Numbered from the stretch's first letter, positions 46,005-54,978 are shown. The stretch is 64,000 nt of DNA from Novosphingobium chloroacetimidivorans (GCF_014204535.1 NZ_JACHLR010000001.1:124001-188000), one strand, 5' to 3'. Notes: generated by a model not told the origin, from the letters alone. Translations and numbers: made by a program.

Positions 46005-46747
46005 TTGCCTGGTCCTTCGTCTGTTCGCTGCGCGCCAGAGGCAGACTGGACCCGAACGCCGGTGTGACGCTCCCAAAGATCCGGCCTGCGTGACCGTGTG
46101 TCGATCTCGGCCTGTTGCTTTCGCCAGGCCGCGATCTTCGCATGATCCCCCGATCGCAGCACTTGCGGGATCGTGCGCCCCTCCCATTCGACCGGTCGGG
46201 TGTAATGCGGGTATTCGAGCAAGCCGTCCTCGAACGACTCCTCGGCCCCGCTGGAAGGCGCGCCCATTACGCCGGGAAGCAGCCGAATGCAAGCATCCAG
46301 CACCATCAGCGCCGCCGGTTCGCCGCCCGACAGGATGATGTCGCCGACCGAGATCTCCTCGACCTGGCGGCCAGCGAAGATGCGCTCGTCGAAGCCCTCG
46401 AAGCGGCCGCACAGCACGGTGACGCCAGGGCCTAGCGCCAGTTCGCGAACGCGCGCTTGCGTGATCGGTGCCCCCCGCGGCGTCATCGCGATGACCGGCG
46501 CATCAGGACTGAGCAAACGTGCATGATCGATCGCAGCGGCCAAGACATCGGCCTTGAGCACCATGCCGGAGCCGCCACCGGCCGGCGTATCGTCCACGGT
46601 GCGATGCTTGTCGGTCGCGAACTCGCGGATATGCACCGGCGTACACGACCACTTTCCCTCGGCCAATGCCTTGCCCGCCAGCGACACGCCGAGCGGCCCC
46701 GGAAACATCTCGGGATAGAGGGTGAGGACAGTGGCGGCAAAGGTCAT
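46001..46747 (-). CDS. trmD: tRNA (guanine37-N1)-methyltransferase
   Basis: SAM-dependent enzyme that methylates G37 of tRNAs reading CNN and keeps the reading frame. The 248-residue protein has the N-terminal SPOUT-knot domain ([74 protein letters not shown]) and the C-terminal DNA/RNA-binding domain with [20 protein letters not shown]. The ATG at 46745-46747 overlaps the stop of vapC (ATGA) rather than rimM, the usual neighbour; this joins trmD translation to the toxin gene. Confidence 0.97.
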   Translation of the reverse strand: MTFAATVLTLYPEMFPGPLGVSLAGKALAEGKWSCTPVHIREFATDKHRTVDDTPAGGGSGMVLKADVLAAAIDHARLLSPDAPVIAMTPRGAPITQARVRELALGPGVTVLCGRFEGFDERIFAGRQVEEISVGDIILSGGEPAALMVLDACIRLLPGVMGAPSSGAEESFEDGLLEYPHYTRPVEWEGRTIPQVLRSGDHAKIAAWRKQQAEIDTRSRRPDLWERHTGVRVQSASGAQRTDEGPGK

Positions 46748-47121
46748 GCTGTCCAATTCTCGACTGCCAACCCGGGAACGTCCGCAAAGTCGGCTTCGTT
46801 GTTGGTCACAACGGTAGCGCCGATGCTGAGAGCATGCGCCGCCAGGAGCCTGTCGAAACGAGCCCTCTTGAAGGGCAGGCGTGCATACTCTCGCGCGGCA
46901 GCTTCATCGAATGGAACGAGCGGTATCTGCTGCACGAATGCCTCTAAGACCTCATCCGGCGGCGGTTTGCCGCCGTACGTGCCGTAAGCCACCTCCGCAT
47001 AGCTGATGGCCGAGATCGCCAATTCGCCCGCGTCGCACTCGGCCATGCGCCCGACAAGACGGTCATTGCCGACGTCCATGGCATAGACGGCAGAGTTCGC
47101 ATCGATGAGGTAGCGGATCAC
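46744..47121 (-). CDS. vapC: VapC-type PIN-domain toxin
   Basis: A 125-residue PIN ribonuclease, the toxin of a type II toxin-antitoxin pair; family members cut tRNA or rRNA. The acidic active-site residues are visible: Asp in [11 protein letters not shown] (residue 7), Glu in ISYAEVAYG (about 42), Asp in [12 protein letters not shown] and Asp in [11 protein letters not shown]. It is complete. Its ATG overlaps the vapB stop (ATGA), and its own stop overlaps the trmD start. It lies between rimM and trmD. Confidence 0.9.
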   Translation of the reverse strand: MIRYLIDANSAVYAMDVGNDRLVGRMAECDAGELAISAISYAEVAYGTYGGKPPPDEVLEAFVQQIPLVPFDEAAAREYARLPFKRARFDRLLAAHALSIGATVVTNNEADFADVPGLAVENWTA

Positions 47122-47387
47122 TCCAGGTCTGCTGCCTCGTGCGCTGCAATGGTGCTTGGCCGCCCCTCGAAGTCCTCGCGCGGTGCGAGCCTGATCCCGG
47201 GAGCCTTCCCGGCGAATCCGCTGACGTCGATTTTGGGCTTCGGCTTATCCTTGGCTTTCAGATGTAGATCGCCATCTACCCATTCGGCCGACCACTCACG
47301 ATCAGGCTCGACACCGAGGCCCGCCGGGATGCGGATCGCGACAGAATTTCCCGACTTGAAGCTTTTCGCCGTGAATTCCTGACCCAT
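47118..47387 (-). CDS. vapB: VapB-type (AbrB-fold) antitoxin
   Basis: An 89-residue antitoxin. The N-terminal swapped-hairpin DNA-binding domain reads AKSFKSGNSVAIRIPAGLGV, as in VapB/MazE-like AbrB proteins, and the C-terminal part (KPKPKIDVSGFAGKAPGIRL...) should wrap the PIN toxin. GGAGG lies seven bases before the ATG. The GTATATAC double palindrome just upstream is the likely autoregulatory operator. Overlap of four bases with vapC is typical for the pair. Confidence 0.88.
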   Translation of the reverse strand: MGQEFTAKSFKSGNSVAIRIPAGLGVEPDREWSAEWVDGDLHLKAKDKPKPKIDVSGFAGKAPGIRLAPREDFEGRPSTIAAHEAADLE

Positions 47388-47397
47388 GAACGCCTCC

Positions 47398-47418
47398 GTA
47401 TATACGCCTGGTATATAC
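47398..47418. promoter_or_regulatory. vapBC operator: GTATATAC-GCCTG-GTATATAC
   Basis: Two copies of the self-complementary octamer GTATATAC around five bases, 11 bp upstream of the vapB start. The last base is the first base of the rimM stop codon (CTA on the plus strand). Expected binding site of the VapB-VapC complex and local promoter. Confidence 0.75.
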
Positions 47419-47915
47419 TAGTCGGCGTATGCAGCGTCAATTACGAGCCCGGTGAGATCGCTCCATTCCAATACCGCTTGCGCATTCATCGGCACCATGA
47501 AACGCTTGCCATCGGGGCGCTCGATCTCAAGCACATCGCCCGCGCCGTAGTTCTCGACCGCTACGCATGTGCCTAAGGCATCACCCGAGGAGGATACAGC
47601 CGGCAGCCCGATCAGGTCGGCGTGGTAGTATTCGCCCTCGTCCAGCGCCGCCATAGCCGAGCGTGGCACGGTAAGCGCCGTGCCACGCAGCTTCTCGGCC
47701 GCGGTGCGGTCAGCCACTTCGGCGAAGCGGGCGATGGCACCGCCTTTGCCGTCGTCCTTGACCTTGGAGAGTGTCAGCGCGCCGCCGTTGAAGGCGCGGT
47801 AGCGCTTGAGCGCATCCACGCCTTCTCCGAACAGCTTGAGACGCACCTCGCCCGTCACGCCGTGCGCGCCGGAGACGGCAGCGAGGGTGACGGGACGGTC
47901 AGGCGGCAGAGCCAA
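47418..47915 (-). CDS. rimM: Ribosome maturation factor RimM
   Basis: 16S rRNA processing and 30S assembly factor, binds S19. The 165-residue protein has the N-terminal RimM beta-barrel (VTLAAVSGAHGVTGEVRLKL) and C-terminal PRC-barrel (GEYYHADLIGLPAV … VLEIERPDGKRFMVPMNA). The start is TTG at 47913-47915 with AGGG eight bases before it; no nearby ATG fits. It follows rpsP by three bases, and its stop codon touches the vapBC operator. Confidence 0.94.
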   Translation of the reverse strand: MALPPDRPVTLAAVSGAHGVTGEVRLKLFGEGVDALKRYRAFNGGALTLSKVKDDGKGGAIARFAEVADRTAAEKLRGTALTVPRSAMAALDEGEYYHADLIGLPAVSSSGDALGTCVAVENYGAGDVLEIERPDGKRFMVPMNAQAVLEWSDLTGLVIDAAYAD

Positions 47916-47918
47916 GGA

Positions 47919-48389
47919 TCAACCCTCGGCCGGGGTCTCGGCACTCTCGACCTGCGGCTCTTCGGTGCCGGGGTTCTCGGCGCCTTCAGCCGGAGCTTCA
48001 GCGGACGGAGCCTGCGCGGCAGCGGCGGCGGCAGCCTTGGCTTCCTCGGCTTCGGCGAGCTTGGCCGCCTTGTCCTCGGCGCGCTCCTTGGCCTTCTTGC
48101 CGGGCTCGGCCTTGTTCGGGTTGGTCGTGGCCGCACGCTCCTTGATGCCGGCCTTGTCGAGCAGGCGGGCGACGCGGTCGGTCGGCTGCGCGCCGACGCC
48201 AAGCCAGTAGCGCACACGGTCCTCGACCAGGGTCACGCGCTTCTCGTCGTCCTTGGCGAGCACCGGGTTGTAGGTACCCAGCTGCTCCAGGTACTTACCA
48301 TCGCGAGGCGAGCGCGAGTTCGTGACGACGATGCGGTAATAGGGACGCTTCTTGGCGCCACCGCGCGAGAGACGGATTGCTACGGACAT
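47919..48389 (-). CDS. rpsP: 30S ribosomal protein S16 with long acidic tail
   Basis: Ribosomal protein of the 30S body. Residues 1-80 ([60 protein letters not shown]) are standard S16. The protein continues to 156 residues with a Lys/Glu then Ala/Pro/Glu-rich tail not present in E. coli S16, similar to tails in other alphaproteobacteria. A GAAGG site precedes the ATG. First gene of the rimM-trmD-rplS set. Confidence 0.96.
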   Translation of the reverse strand: MSVAIRLSRGGAKKRPYYRIVVTNSRSPRDGKYLEQLGTYNPVLAKDDEKRVTLVEDRVRYWLGVGAQPTDRVARLLDKAGIKERAATTNPNKAEPGKKAKERAEDKAAKLAEAEEAKAAAAAAAQAPSAEAPAEGAENPGTEEPQVESAETPAEG

Positions 48390-48419
48390 TGCTTCAACCT
48401 TCCTTCTGGATTCTAATGC

Positions 48420-49856
48420 TTACTTCTTGAATTTGCTCATGTCGGGCAGGCTGCCGACGCCGCCGCCCATTCCGCCCAAGGCGTTGCCGAGGCCCGGCAT
48501 GGCGCCTTCGAGTCCACCCTTGCCGAACATCGCGGCCAAGCCCTTGAGCCCGCCCATCTTCTTGATCTGCTTCATCGCCTTGCCCATTTCCTGGTGCATC
48601 TTGAGCAGCTTGTTCACGTCCTGGACTTGCGTGCCAGAGCCCTTGGCGACGCGGATCTTGCGCTTGGCATTGAGCAGCGCCGGGTTGACCCGTTCCTTGA
48701 CCGTCATCGAGCCGATGATCGCGTCCATGCGCAGCAGCACGCGCTCGTCCATGCCCGAGGCCGCCATTGCCGCCTTGGCCTTCTTCATGCCCGGCATCAT
48801 GCCGGCGAGCGCGCCCAGGCCGCCCATCGACTGCATCTGCTTCAGCTGCATGCGCAGGTCGTTCATGTCGAACTTACCCTGCTCCATGCGCTTGGCGAGC
48901 GCCTCGGCGTCCTCCAGCTTGACCGTCTCGGCCGCTTTCTCGACCAGGCTGACGATGTCGCCCATGCCCAGGATGCGGTTGGCGACGCGCGCCGGCTGGA
49001 ACACCTCGATGGCGTCGAGCTTCTCGCCGGTGCCGGCGAACTTGATCGGCTTGCCGGTGACCGCGCGCATCGACAACGCCGCACCGCCGCGCGCATCGCC
49101 GTCCATGCGGGTGAGCACGACGCCAGTGAGATCGACCTGTCCTGCGAACGATTGCGCGACGTTGACCGCGTCCTGACCGGTCAGCGAGTCGACCACCAGC
49201 AGCACTTCGCGCGGGGTCGAGATGGCGGAAACCGCCTTCATCTCGTCCATCAGCTGCTGGTCGACGTGGAGGCGGCCGGCAGTATCGAGCAGCAGCACGT
49301 CGACCGCCTGCAGCTTGGCCGACTGCAGCGCACGGGTGGCGATCTCGGTTGGCTGCTGGCCGGCGATGATCGGCAGGGTGGCGACGCCGACCTGTTCGCC
49401 GAGCACCTTCAGCTGCTCCTGCGCCGCCGGACGGTTGACGTCGAGCGAGGCCATCATCGCCTTCTTGCCGTGCTTCTCCTTGAGCAGCTTGGCGATCTTG
49501 GCGGTGCTGGTAGTCTTGCCCGAGCCTTGGAGGCCGACCATCATGATGACGATCGGCGGGGTCGCGTTGAGGTCGAGCTCGGGCGTGGTATCACCGCCCA
49601 GCGTCTCGATCAGCGCATCGTTGACGATCTTGATGACCTGCTGGCCCGGCGTGACCGAGCGCAGCACGTCCTGGCCGACGGCCTTCTCGGTGACCTGATC
49701 GACGAAGCGGCGCACCACGGGCAGCGCGACATCCGCCTCGAGCAGCGCGATGCGCACCTCGCGCATGGCATCGCGAACGTCCTGCTCCTTGAGCGCACCG
49801 CGCCCGCGCAGCTTGTCGAACACACCACCGAGGCGATCCGAAAGACTGTCGAACAT
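48420..49856 (-). CDS. ffh: Signal recognition particle protein Ffh
   Basis: SRP54 GTPase that targets nascent membrane proteins. The 478-residue protein has the N domain, the G domain with GLQGSGKTTSTAKIAKLLKE, DTAGRLHVDQ and TRMDGDARGG, and the Met-rich M domain (KRMEQGKFDMNDLRMQLKQM, MMPGMKKAKAAMAASGM). The C-terminal tail is Gly/Met-rich. The ATG at 49854-49856 gives the canonical MFDSLSDRLGGVFDKLRG start. It leads into rpsP after a 30-bp gap. Confidence 0.97.
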   Translation of the reverse strand: MFDSLSDRLGGVFDKLRGRGALKEQDVRDAMREVRIALLEADVALPVVRRFVDQVTEKAVGQDVLRSVTPGQQVIKIVNDALIETLGGDTTPELDLNATPPIVIMMVGLQGSGKTTSTAKIAKLLKEKHGKKAMMASLDVNRPAAQEQLKVLGEQVGVATLPIIAGQQPTEIATRALQSAKLQAVDVLLLDTAGRLHVDQQLMDEMKAVSAISTPREVLLVVDSLTGQDAVNVAQSFAGQVDLTGVVLTRMDGDARGGAALSMRAVTGKPIKFAGTGEKLDAIEVFQPARVANRILGMGDIVSLVEKAAETVKLEDAEALAKRMEQGKFDMNDLRMQLKQMQSMGGLGALAGMMPGMKKAKAAMAASGMDERVLLRMDAIIGSMTVKERVNPALLNAKRKIRVAKGSGTQVQDVNKLLKMHQEMGKAMKQIKKMGGLKGLAAMFGKGGLEGAMPGLGNALGGMGGGVGSLPDMSKFKK

Positions 49857-49976
49857 GTCTGTCCACTCCAGTTGCCGTGAGCCGAAACCCAGCAAAACGC
49901 CAAAAACGCCGGCGGACGAAACCTCGTCAGCCAGCGTCTAAATAGTCACCCCTCCACAGCCCGAAAGAGCCGCAAA

Positions 49977-50116
49977 GGTATGGTGAGATTTGGTTCAGGC
50001 CGGAGCGAGAATGGTGGCGTCCGAGAACCGGAGCGGAGCGACCTTCATGGTCGTGAGCACCGGAAGCGCAGGAGGCTACCGTTCGCAGCCCGGCATGGAC
50101 CAAATATCGCCATACC
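49977..50116. repeat. 140-nt long inverted repeat / hairpin element
   Basis: Left arm 49977-50003 (GGTATGGTGAGATTTGGTTC…) and right arm 50090-50116 (…GGACCAAATATCGCCATACC) pair over 27 positions with 4 mismatches, two of which are G-U in RNA. The interior also folds (GCGACC-TTCAT-GGTCGT at the tip). It lies just upstream of ffh and adjoins tRNA-Ala's 3' end. It does not match 4.5S SRP RNA. Repeat element or RNA gene, undecided. Confidence 0.65.
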
Positions 50117-50122
50117 GAAGAA

Positions 50123-50198
<76 letters not shown>

Positions 50199-50340
50199 GT
50201 TCCATTCGCCTGGACCAGCCCTGGGAGGCCGATCCGCCCCGAGTGCCAGCCTCGGGAGGCCGCCCCTCTAAGGGCGCCTCCAAAGGTTGGCAAGGGGAAA
50301 AATCAGGGGTGGTCAACTTCCGCGGACACCCCCGAGATCC

Positions 50341-50661
50341 TCACGTGTCGTGCTCGTCCTCACTCTCGGCGCCGCCGATGCCGAGATCGTCGTCGCCGCC
50401 CAGGTCGACGTCGTTGTCCGGCGAATCGCCATCCTCGTCGATGTCGAGATCCTCGTCGGCCAGATCGGAATCCGCCTCCTCGACGACTTCCTTCTTCTGG
50501 ATCTCCTCGAACTGCACCGGCTGCTTGGACTTGAGCACGGGCTCAGGATTCCACTGGTTGCCGCATTCGATGCAGGTGACCGGATCGTCCTTGCCAAGGT
50601 CGTAGAACCGCGTGCCGCACTTCGGGCAGCCGTGCTTGGCGCCCCATTCCGGGTTGACCAT
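50341..50661 (-). CDS. FYDLN-type acidic zinc-ribbon protein
   Basis: A 106-residue protein of the TIGR02300 family, almost confined to alphaproteobacteria. A zinc ribbon (CPKCGTRFYDLGKDDPVTCIECG) is followed by a highly acidic tail rich in Asp and Glu. The namesake FYDLN reads FYDLG here. GAGGAAT precedes the ATG. Function unknown; a role with RNA polymerase or translation has been only guessed. Confidence 0.9.
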   Translation of the reverse strand: MVNPEWGAKHGCPKCGTRFYDLGKDDPVTCIECGNQWNPEPVLKSKQPVQFEEIQKKEVVEEADSDLADEDLDIDEDGDSPDNDVDLGGDDDLGIGGAESEDEHDT

Positions 50662-50843
50662 GAATATTCCTCGTCTGGCGCGTGCCTGAACGACCCACGC
50701 TGAAAATCTTGACCTTGATGGGTTGGCCCCGCTGCGAAATCAAGCAGCGCTGACCGCATCAGGGCGCGCGCCTTGCCATAGCCGGTGCCCCCTGTCAAAA
50801 GCCCGCGCGCTTACCCGGCCTCCCAGACCCGCCAAGACCTGCC

Positions 50844-52217
50844 ATGAAAGAGCGACACGTGACCGCCCATTCCGCCGATGCCATGCGCCCGCGCCGCTTC
50901 CTGCCGAACGGCCCCTTGCGCGGGCGTGTGCGGGTGCCGGGCGACAAGTCGATCAGCCACCGGGCGATCATGCTGACCTCGCTGGCGGTGGGCGAGAGCC
51001 GCATCAGCGGCCTGCTCGAAGGCGAGGACGTGCTGGCGACGGCTGCCGCGATGAGGGCGATGGGCGCGCAGGTCGAGCGCACCGGAAGCGGCGAGTGGCT
51101 GGTCCATGGCGTCGGCGTGGGCGCGCTGCTGCAACCCGGGCAGGCGCTCGACATGGGCAATTCCGGCACATCGACGCGGCTGCTGATGGGCCTGATCGCC
51201 AGCCACCCGATCCAGGCGACTTTCGTAGGCGACGGCAGCCTGTCCAGGCGGCCGATGGGCCGGGTGATCGAACCGCTCTCGCTCATGGGTGCGGACGTGA
51301 CCGCGACCGTGGGCGGTCGCCTGCCGCTGATCCTGCGGGGCGCCTCGCCTGCCGTGCCGATCCGCTACCGCCTGCCGGTCGCCTCGGCGCAAGTAAAGAG
51401 CGCGGTGCTGCTCGCAGGCCTCAACACGCCGGGCGAGACCACCGTGGTCGAGCCGGTGCCGACCCGCGACCACTCCGAGCGGATGCTGCGCGGCTTCGGC
51501 GCCGAGCTGAACGTCGAGCTTGAACCGGACGGCACCCGCGTCATCACCGTACGCGGCGAGGCCGAACTTCGCCCCCAGGTCATCGAAGTGCCCGGCGATC
51601 CTTCGTCGGCCGCGTTCTTCGTCGTCGCCGCGCTGCTCGTGGAGGGCTCCGACCTGACGATCGAGAACGTCGGCCTCAATCCCACCCGCGCCGCGCTCTT
51701 CGATGTGCTGCGCCAGATGGGCGGCAGCATCGAGGAAGTCGCGCGCCGCGACGTCGGCGGCGAGCCGGTCGCCGATCTGCGCGTGCGCCACTCGCCCTTG
51801 CGCGGCATCGAAGTCGACCCAGGCGTGGCACCCAGCATGATCGACGAGTTCCCGATCCTGTTCGTCGCCGCCGCGATGGCCGAGGGCCGCACCACGACCA
51901 GCGGCCTCGACGAATTGCGTGTGAAGGAATCCGATCGCCTGGCGGTGATGGCCACCGCGCTGGCCGCTTCGGGCGCCCGCGTCGAGGAGCGCGAGGACGG
52001 ACTGGTGATCGACGGAACCGGTGGCGAGCGCCTGCGTGGCGGGGCGAACCATCCCATAACCACCCACCTCGACCATCGCATCGCCATGAGCATGGCCGTT
52101 GCCGGCCTCGTCAGCCGGAGCGGCATCGAGATCGACGACACTCGCCCGATCGCGACCAGTTTCCCGACATTCGAGGCCCTGCTCGACGGCGCCGCCGCCG
52201 AAGGGACCTCCGCATGA
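50844..52217 (+). CDS. aroA: EPSP synthase (3-phosphoshikimate 1-carboxyvinyltransferase)
   Basis: Sixth step of the shikimate pathway: joins phosphoenolpyruvate to shikimate-3-phosphate. The 457-residue protein has VPGDKSISHRAIMLTSLAVG, the substrate loop LSRRPMGRVIEPLSLMGADV, SAQVKSAVLLAGLNTPGETT and DELRVKESDRLAVMATALAA. The pattern is that of class II enzymes, but the inhibitor-site loop is DMGNSGTSTRLLMGL, with Gly where class II has Ala. The start could be ATG 50844, GTG 50859 or ATG 50883; no ribosome site decides it. Confidence 0.95.
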   Translation: MKERHVTAHSADAMRPRRFLPNGPLRGRVRVPGDKSISHRAIMLTSLAVGESRISGLLEGEDVLATAAAMRAMGAQVERTGSGEWLVHGVGVGALLQPGQALDMGNSGTSTRLLMGLIASHPIQATFVGDGSLSRRPMGRVIEPLSLMGADVTATVGGRLPLILRGASPAVPIRYRLPVASAQVKSAVLLAGLNTPGETTVVEPVPTRDHSERMLRGFGAELNVELEPDGTRVITVRGEAELRPQVIEVPGDPSSAAFFVVAALLVEGSDLTIENVGLNPTRAALFDVLRQMGGSIEEVARRDVGGEPVADLRVRHSPLRGIEVDPGVAPSMIDEFPILFVAAAMAEGRTTTSGLDELRVKESDRLAVMATALAASGARVEEREDGLVIDGTGGERLRGGANHPITTHLDHRIAMSMAVAGLVSRSGIEIDDTRPIATSFPTFEALLDGAAAEGTSA

Positions 52218-52831
52218 TCATCGCCGTCGACGGACCGACCGCCTCGGGCAAGGGCACGATCGCCAAGGCCCTGTCGGCGCACTTCGGCCTGCCGCATCTC
52301 GACACCGGCCTGCTCTACCGCGCCGTGGGCCGCCAATGCTTCCTGGACGGCGGCAACCCCGACGATGGTGGCGACGCGCTAGCCGCGACCAGCTTTCCAG
52401 ACACGTTGCTGAGCGACCCCGAGCTGCGCTCGGAAGCGAGCGGCGGATTGGCGAGCCGCGTCTCGATCCATCCGGCGGTGCGGCAGGCCCTGTTCGAGCG
52501 CCAGCGCAGCTTCGCCTTGCAACCCGCGGGCGCCGTGCTCGACGGGCGTGACATCGGCACCGTCATCGCACCCGACGCCGACGTGAAGCTGTTCGTCACC
52601 GCCAGCGTCGCGGCGCGCGCGCGCCGGCGGTTCCTCGAAATGCAGGGGCAAGGACGCGAGGTGTCGCTGGACGAGATCGCCGCCGACCTGGCCGCGCGCG
52701 ATGCAAGGGACACGCAGCGCAAGGATGCGCCGCTGGTAGCGGCAGCCGATGCGCGGGTGCTGGATACCTCGGAGCTCGGCAGGGAAGAGGCCATAGCGGC
52801 CGCGATCAGTCTGGCGTCGACCCGGGCTTGA
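52214..52831 (+). CDS. cmk: Cytidylate kinase
   Basis: Phosphorylates CMP and dCMP using ATP. The 205-residue protein has the P-loop IIAVDGPTASGKGTIAKALS, LDTGLLYRAVG, the DGRDIGTVIAPDADVKLFVT substrate segment and the lid region RDARDTQRKDAPL. Its ATG overlaps the aroA stop (ATGA). The last five codons and the stop are encoded by the left arm of a REP element (52816 onward), so the natural C-terminus may have been replaced. Confidence 0.95.
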   Translation: MIIAVDGPTASGKGTIAKALSAHFGLPHLDTGLLYRAVGRQCFLDGGNPDDGGDALAATSFPDTLLSDPELRSEASGGLASRVSIHPAVRQALFERQRSFALQPAGAVLDGRDIGTVIAPDADVKLFVTASVAARARRRFLEMQGQGREVSLDEIAADLAARDARDTQRKDAPLVAAADARVLDTSELGREEAIAAAISLASTRA

Positions 52832-52928
52832 CCCGGGTCCGGTTTCGCGAGTGACGAACCTCGCGATGCTGTGCCTCAAGGATAGTTCGCGAGCTGACGC
52901 AACCGGACCCGGGCCTGACCCGGGTCGA
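52816..52928. repeat. Paired REP palindromes overlapping the cmk end
   Basis: GTCGACCCGGGCTTGACCCG… (52816-52842) and the inverted CCGGACCCGGGCCTGACCCG… (52903-52928) are separated by 60 bp. The TGA of cmk (52829-52831) is inside the first. Same family as 2962. Confidence 0.85.
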
Positions 52929-53172
52929 AGCTGACCGGCCACGCCTCCTGCCCCCGCCCTCCCCCATTCTCCTTGCTTTTGGCACCCCACAGGCATAAGG
53001 GCCGCCGGTCTAGCAGGGCGACAAACCTTGCCAGGCGCCGCGACCGGTATCCGGCCGCCGCGGCAGTTCGGCCCTTTTTGGCCCGCTTCCCGCAATGGTG
53101 CGAGGGCGGAGGAAAGACCGGCGGAAACAACCGCCTGGCCGGAATACCAAACTCGAGAGAGACAACGCACTT
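52832..53172. other. Intergenic region between cmk and rpsA
   Basis: 341 bases. It contains the second REP copy, then a GC-rich leader before rpsA with CAACCGCCTGGCCGGAATAC and no strong Shine-Dalgarno sequence. rpsA mRNAs in other bacteria have structured leaders read by S1 itself; the leader may be autoregulatory (inference). Confidence 0.55.
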
Positions 53173-54900
53173 ATGGCCACTATGGCAAATCCCACTCGCG
53201 ATGATTTCGCGAAAATGCTCGACGAGCAGCTCGGCGGCGCCGGCGAAGAAGGCTTCGAAGGCCGCGTCGTCAAGGGCACCATCACCGCGATCGAGAACGA
53301 CAAGGCCGTCATCGACGTCGGTCTCAAGAGCGAAGGCCGCGTGCCGCTGCGCGAGTTCGCGCGCGGTGAAGGCAGCGAGCACGGCCTGAAGGTCGGCGAC
53401 GAAGTCGAAGTCTACGTGGACCGCGTCGAGAATGCCGACGGCGAAGCGATGCTGTCGCGCGATCGCGCCCGCCGCGAAGCCGCCTGGGACAAGCTCGAGA
53501 GCGAGTTCGGCGAAGGCAAGCGCGTCGACGGCGTGATCTTCGGCCGCGTCAAGGGCGGCTTCACCGTCGACCTCGACGGCGCCGTGGCGTTCCTGCCCGG
53601 CTCGCAAGTCGACATCCGCCCGGTGCGTGACGTCGGTCCGCTCATGGACATCCCGCAGCCGTTCCAGATCCTCAAGATGGATCGCCGCCGTGGCAACATC
53701 GTCGTGTCGCGCCGCGCCGTCCTCGAAGAGACCCGCGCCGAGCAGCGCAGCGAGCTGATCGACAAGCTGACCGAGGGTCAGGTGATCGAAGGCGTGGTCA
53801 AGAACATCACCGACTACGGCGCGTTCGTCGACCTCGGCGGTATCGACGGCCTGCTCCATGTCACCGACATGAGCTACAAGCGCGTCAACCACCCGAGCGA
53901 AGTCATCAACATCGGTGACACCGTGAAGGTGCAAATCATCCGCATCAACTCGGAAACCCAGCGCATCAGCCTCGGCATGAAGCAGCTGGAAAGCGATCCG
54001 TGGGAAGGCGCGACCGTCAAGTACCCGGTCGGCGCAAAGCTGCGCGGCGTGGTCACCAACATCACCGAATACGGCGCCTTCGTGGAGCTGGAAGCCGGGA
54101 TCGAGGGCCTGGTCCACGTTTCGGAAATGTCCTGGACCAAGAAGAACGTCCACCCCGGCAAGATCGTCTCGACCTCGCAGGAAGTCGACGTGGTCGTGCT
54201 CGAGGTCGATTCCGAGAAGCGCCGCATCAGCCTCGGCCTCAAGCAGGCCATCGGCAATCCGTGGGAAGACTTCGCGGCCAACCACCCGGTCGGCTCGACC
54301 GTCGAGGGTGAAGTCAAGAACGCCACCGAGTTCGGCCTGTTCATCGGCCTGGACGGCGACGTCGACGGCATGGTCCACATGTCCGACATCGCGTGGGGCA
54401 TCTCGGGCGAGGACGCGCTGGCTCTGCACCGCAAGGGCGAGCAGGTTTCGGCCGTCGTTCTGGATGTCGATATCGAGAAGGAGCGCATCAGCCTTGGCAT
54501 GAAGCAGCTCGAGCGTGGCGCTCCGGCAGCAGGCGGCGGTGCAGCCGCAGCCGGCGGCGGTGCCGTGGGCGGTCTGCGTCGCGGCGAAGTCACCACCGTG
54601 ACCGTGCTCGAAGTCCGCGATGGCGGCCTCGAAGTGCAGGCCGGCGAAGATGGCGCCACCGGCTTCATCAAGCGCTCGGACCTGGGCCGCGACCGCGACG
54701 AGCAGCGTCCGGATCGCTTCCAGGTCGGCCAGAAGCTCGATGCCATGGTCATCGGCTTCGATCGTTCGAAGAAGCCCAACTTCTCGGTCAAGGCGCGCCA
54801 GCTCGCCGAAGAGAAGGAAGCGGTCGAGCAGTACGGTTCGTCCGACTCGGGTGCGTCGCTCGGCGACATCCTGGGCGAAGCGCTCAAGGGTCGCTCCTGA
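53173..54900 (+). CDS. rpsA: 30S ribosomal protein S1
   Basis: Binds mRNA on the 30S subunit and helps initiation on structured or SD-poor leaders. The 575-residue protein has six S1 (OB-fold) repeats, seen as VKGTITAIENDKAVIDVGLK, VIFGRVKGGFTVDLDGAVAF, VKNITDYGAFVDLGGIDGLL, VTNITEYGAFVELEAGIEGL, VKNATEFGLFIGLDGDVDGM and VLEVRDGGLEVQAGEDGATG. A Gly/Ala linker (GAPAAGGGAAAAGGGAVGGL) precedes the last repeat. MATMANPTRDDFAK is the canonical start. Confidence 0.97.
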   Translation: MATMANPTRDDFAKMLDEQLGGAGEEGFEGRVVKGTITAIENDKAVIDVGLKSEGRVPLREFARGEGSEHGLKVGDEVEVYVDRVENADGEAMLSRDRARREAAWDKLESEFGEGKRVDGVIFGRVKGGFTVDLDGAVAFLPGSQVDIRPVRDVGPLMDIPQPFQILKMDRRRGNIVVSRRAVLEETRAEQRSELIDKLTEGQVIEGVVKNITDYGAFVDLGGIDGLLHVTDMSYKRVNHPSEVINIGDTVKVQIIRINSETQRISLGMKQLESDPWEGATVKYPVGAKLRGVVTNITEYGAFVELEAGIEGLVHVSEMSWTKKNVHPGKIVSTSQEVDVVVLEVDSEKRRISLGLKQAIGNPWEDFAANHPVGSTVEGEVKNATEFGLFIGLDGDVDGMVHMSDIAWGISGEDALALHRKGEQVSAVVLDVDIEKERISLGMKQLERGAPAAGGGAAAAGGGAVGGLRRGEVTTVTVLEVRDGGLEVQAGEDGATGFIKRSDLGRDRDEQRPDRFQVGQKLDAMVIGFDRSKKPNFSVKARQLAEEKEAVEQYGSSDSGASLGDILGEALKGRS

Positions 54901-54978
54901 GCCCAGCAGCCTAGGCGACGTTCGCGCAGCGGACGGTAGCCTGGGCGCCACTGGGGCGAAGGCTGGCGGGTCGAAGAA

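Noticed and set aside
49977..50116. 4.5S SRP RNA gene beside ffh
   Set aside because: The hairpin lacks the conserved GGAA-tetraloop region with its AGCAGCC partner, so position alone is not enough.
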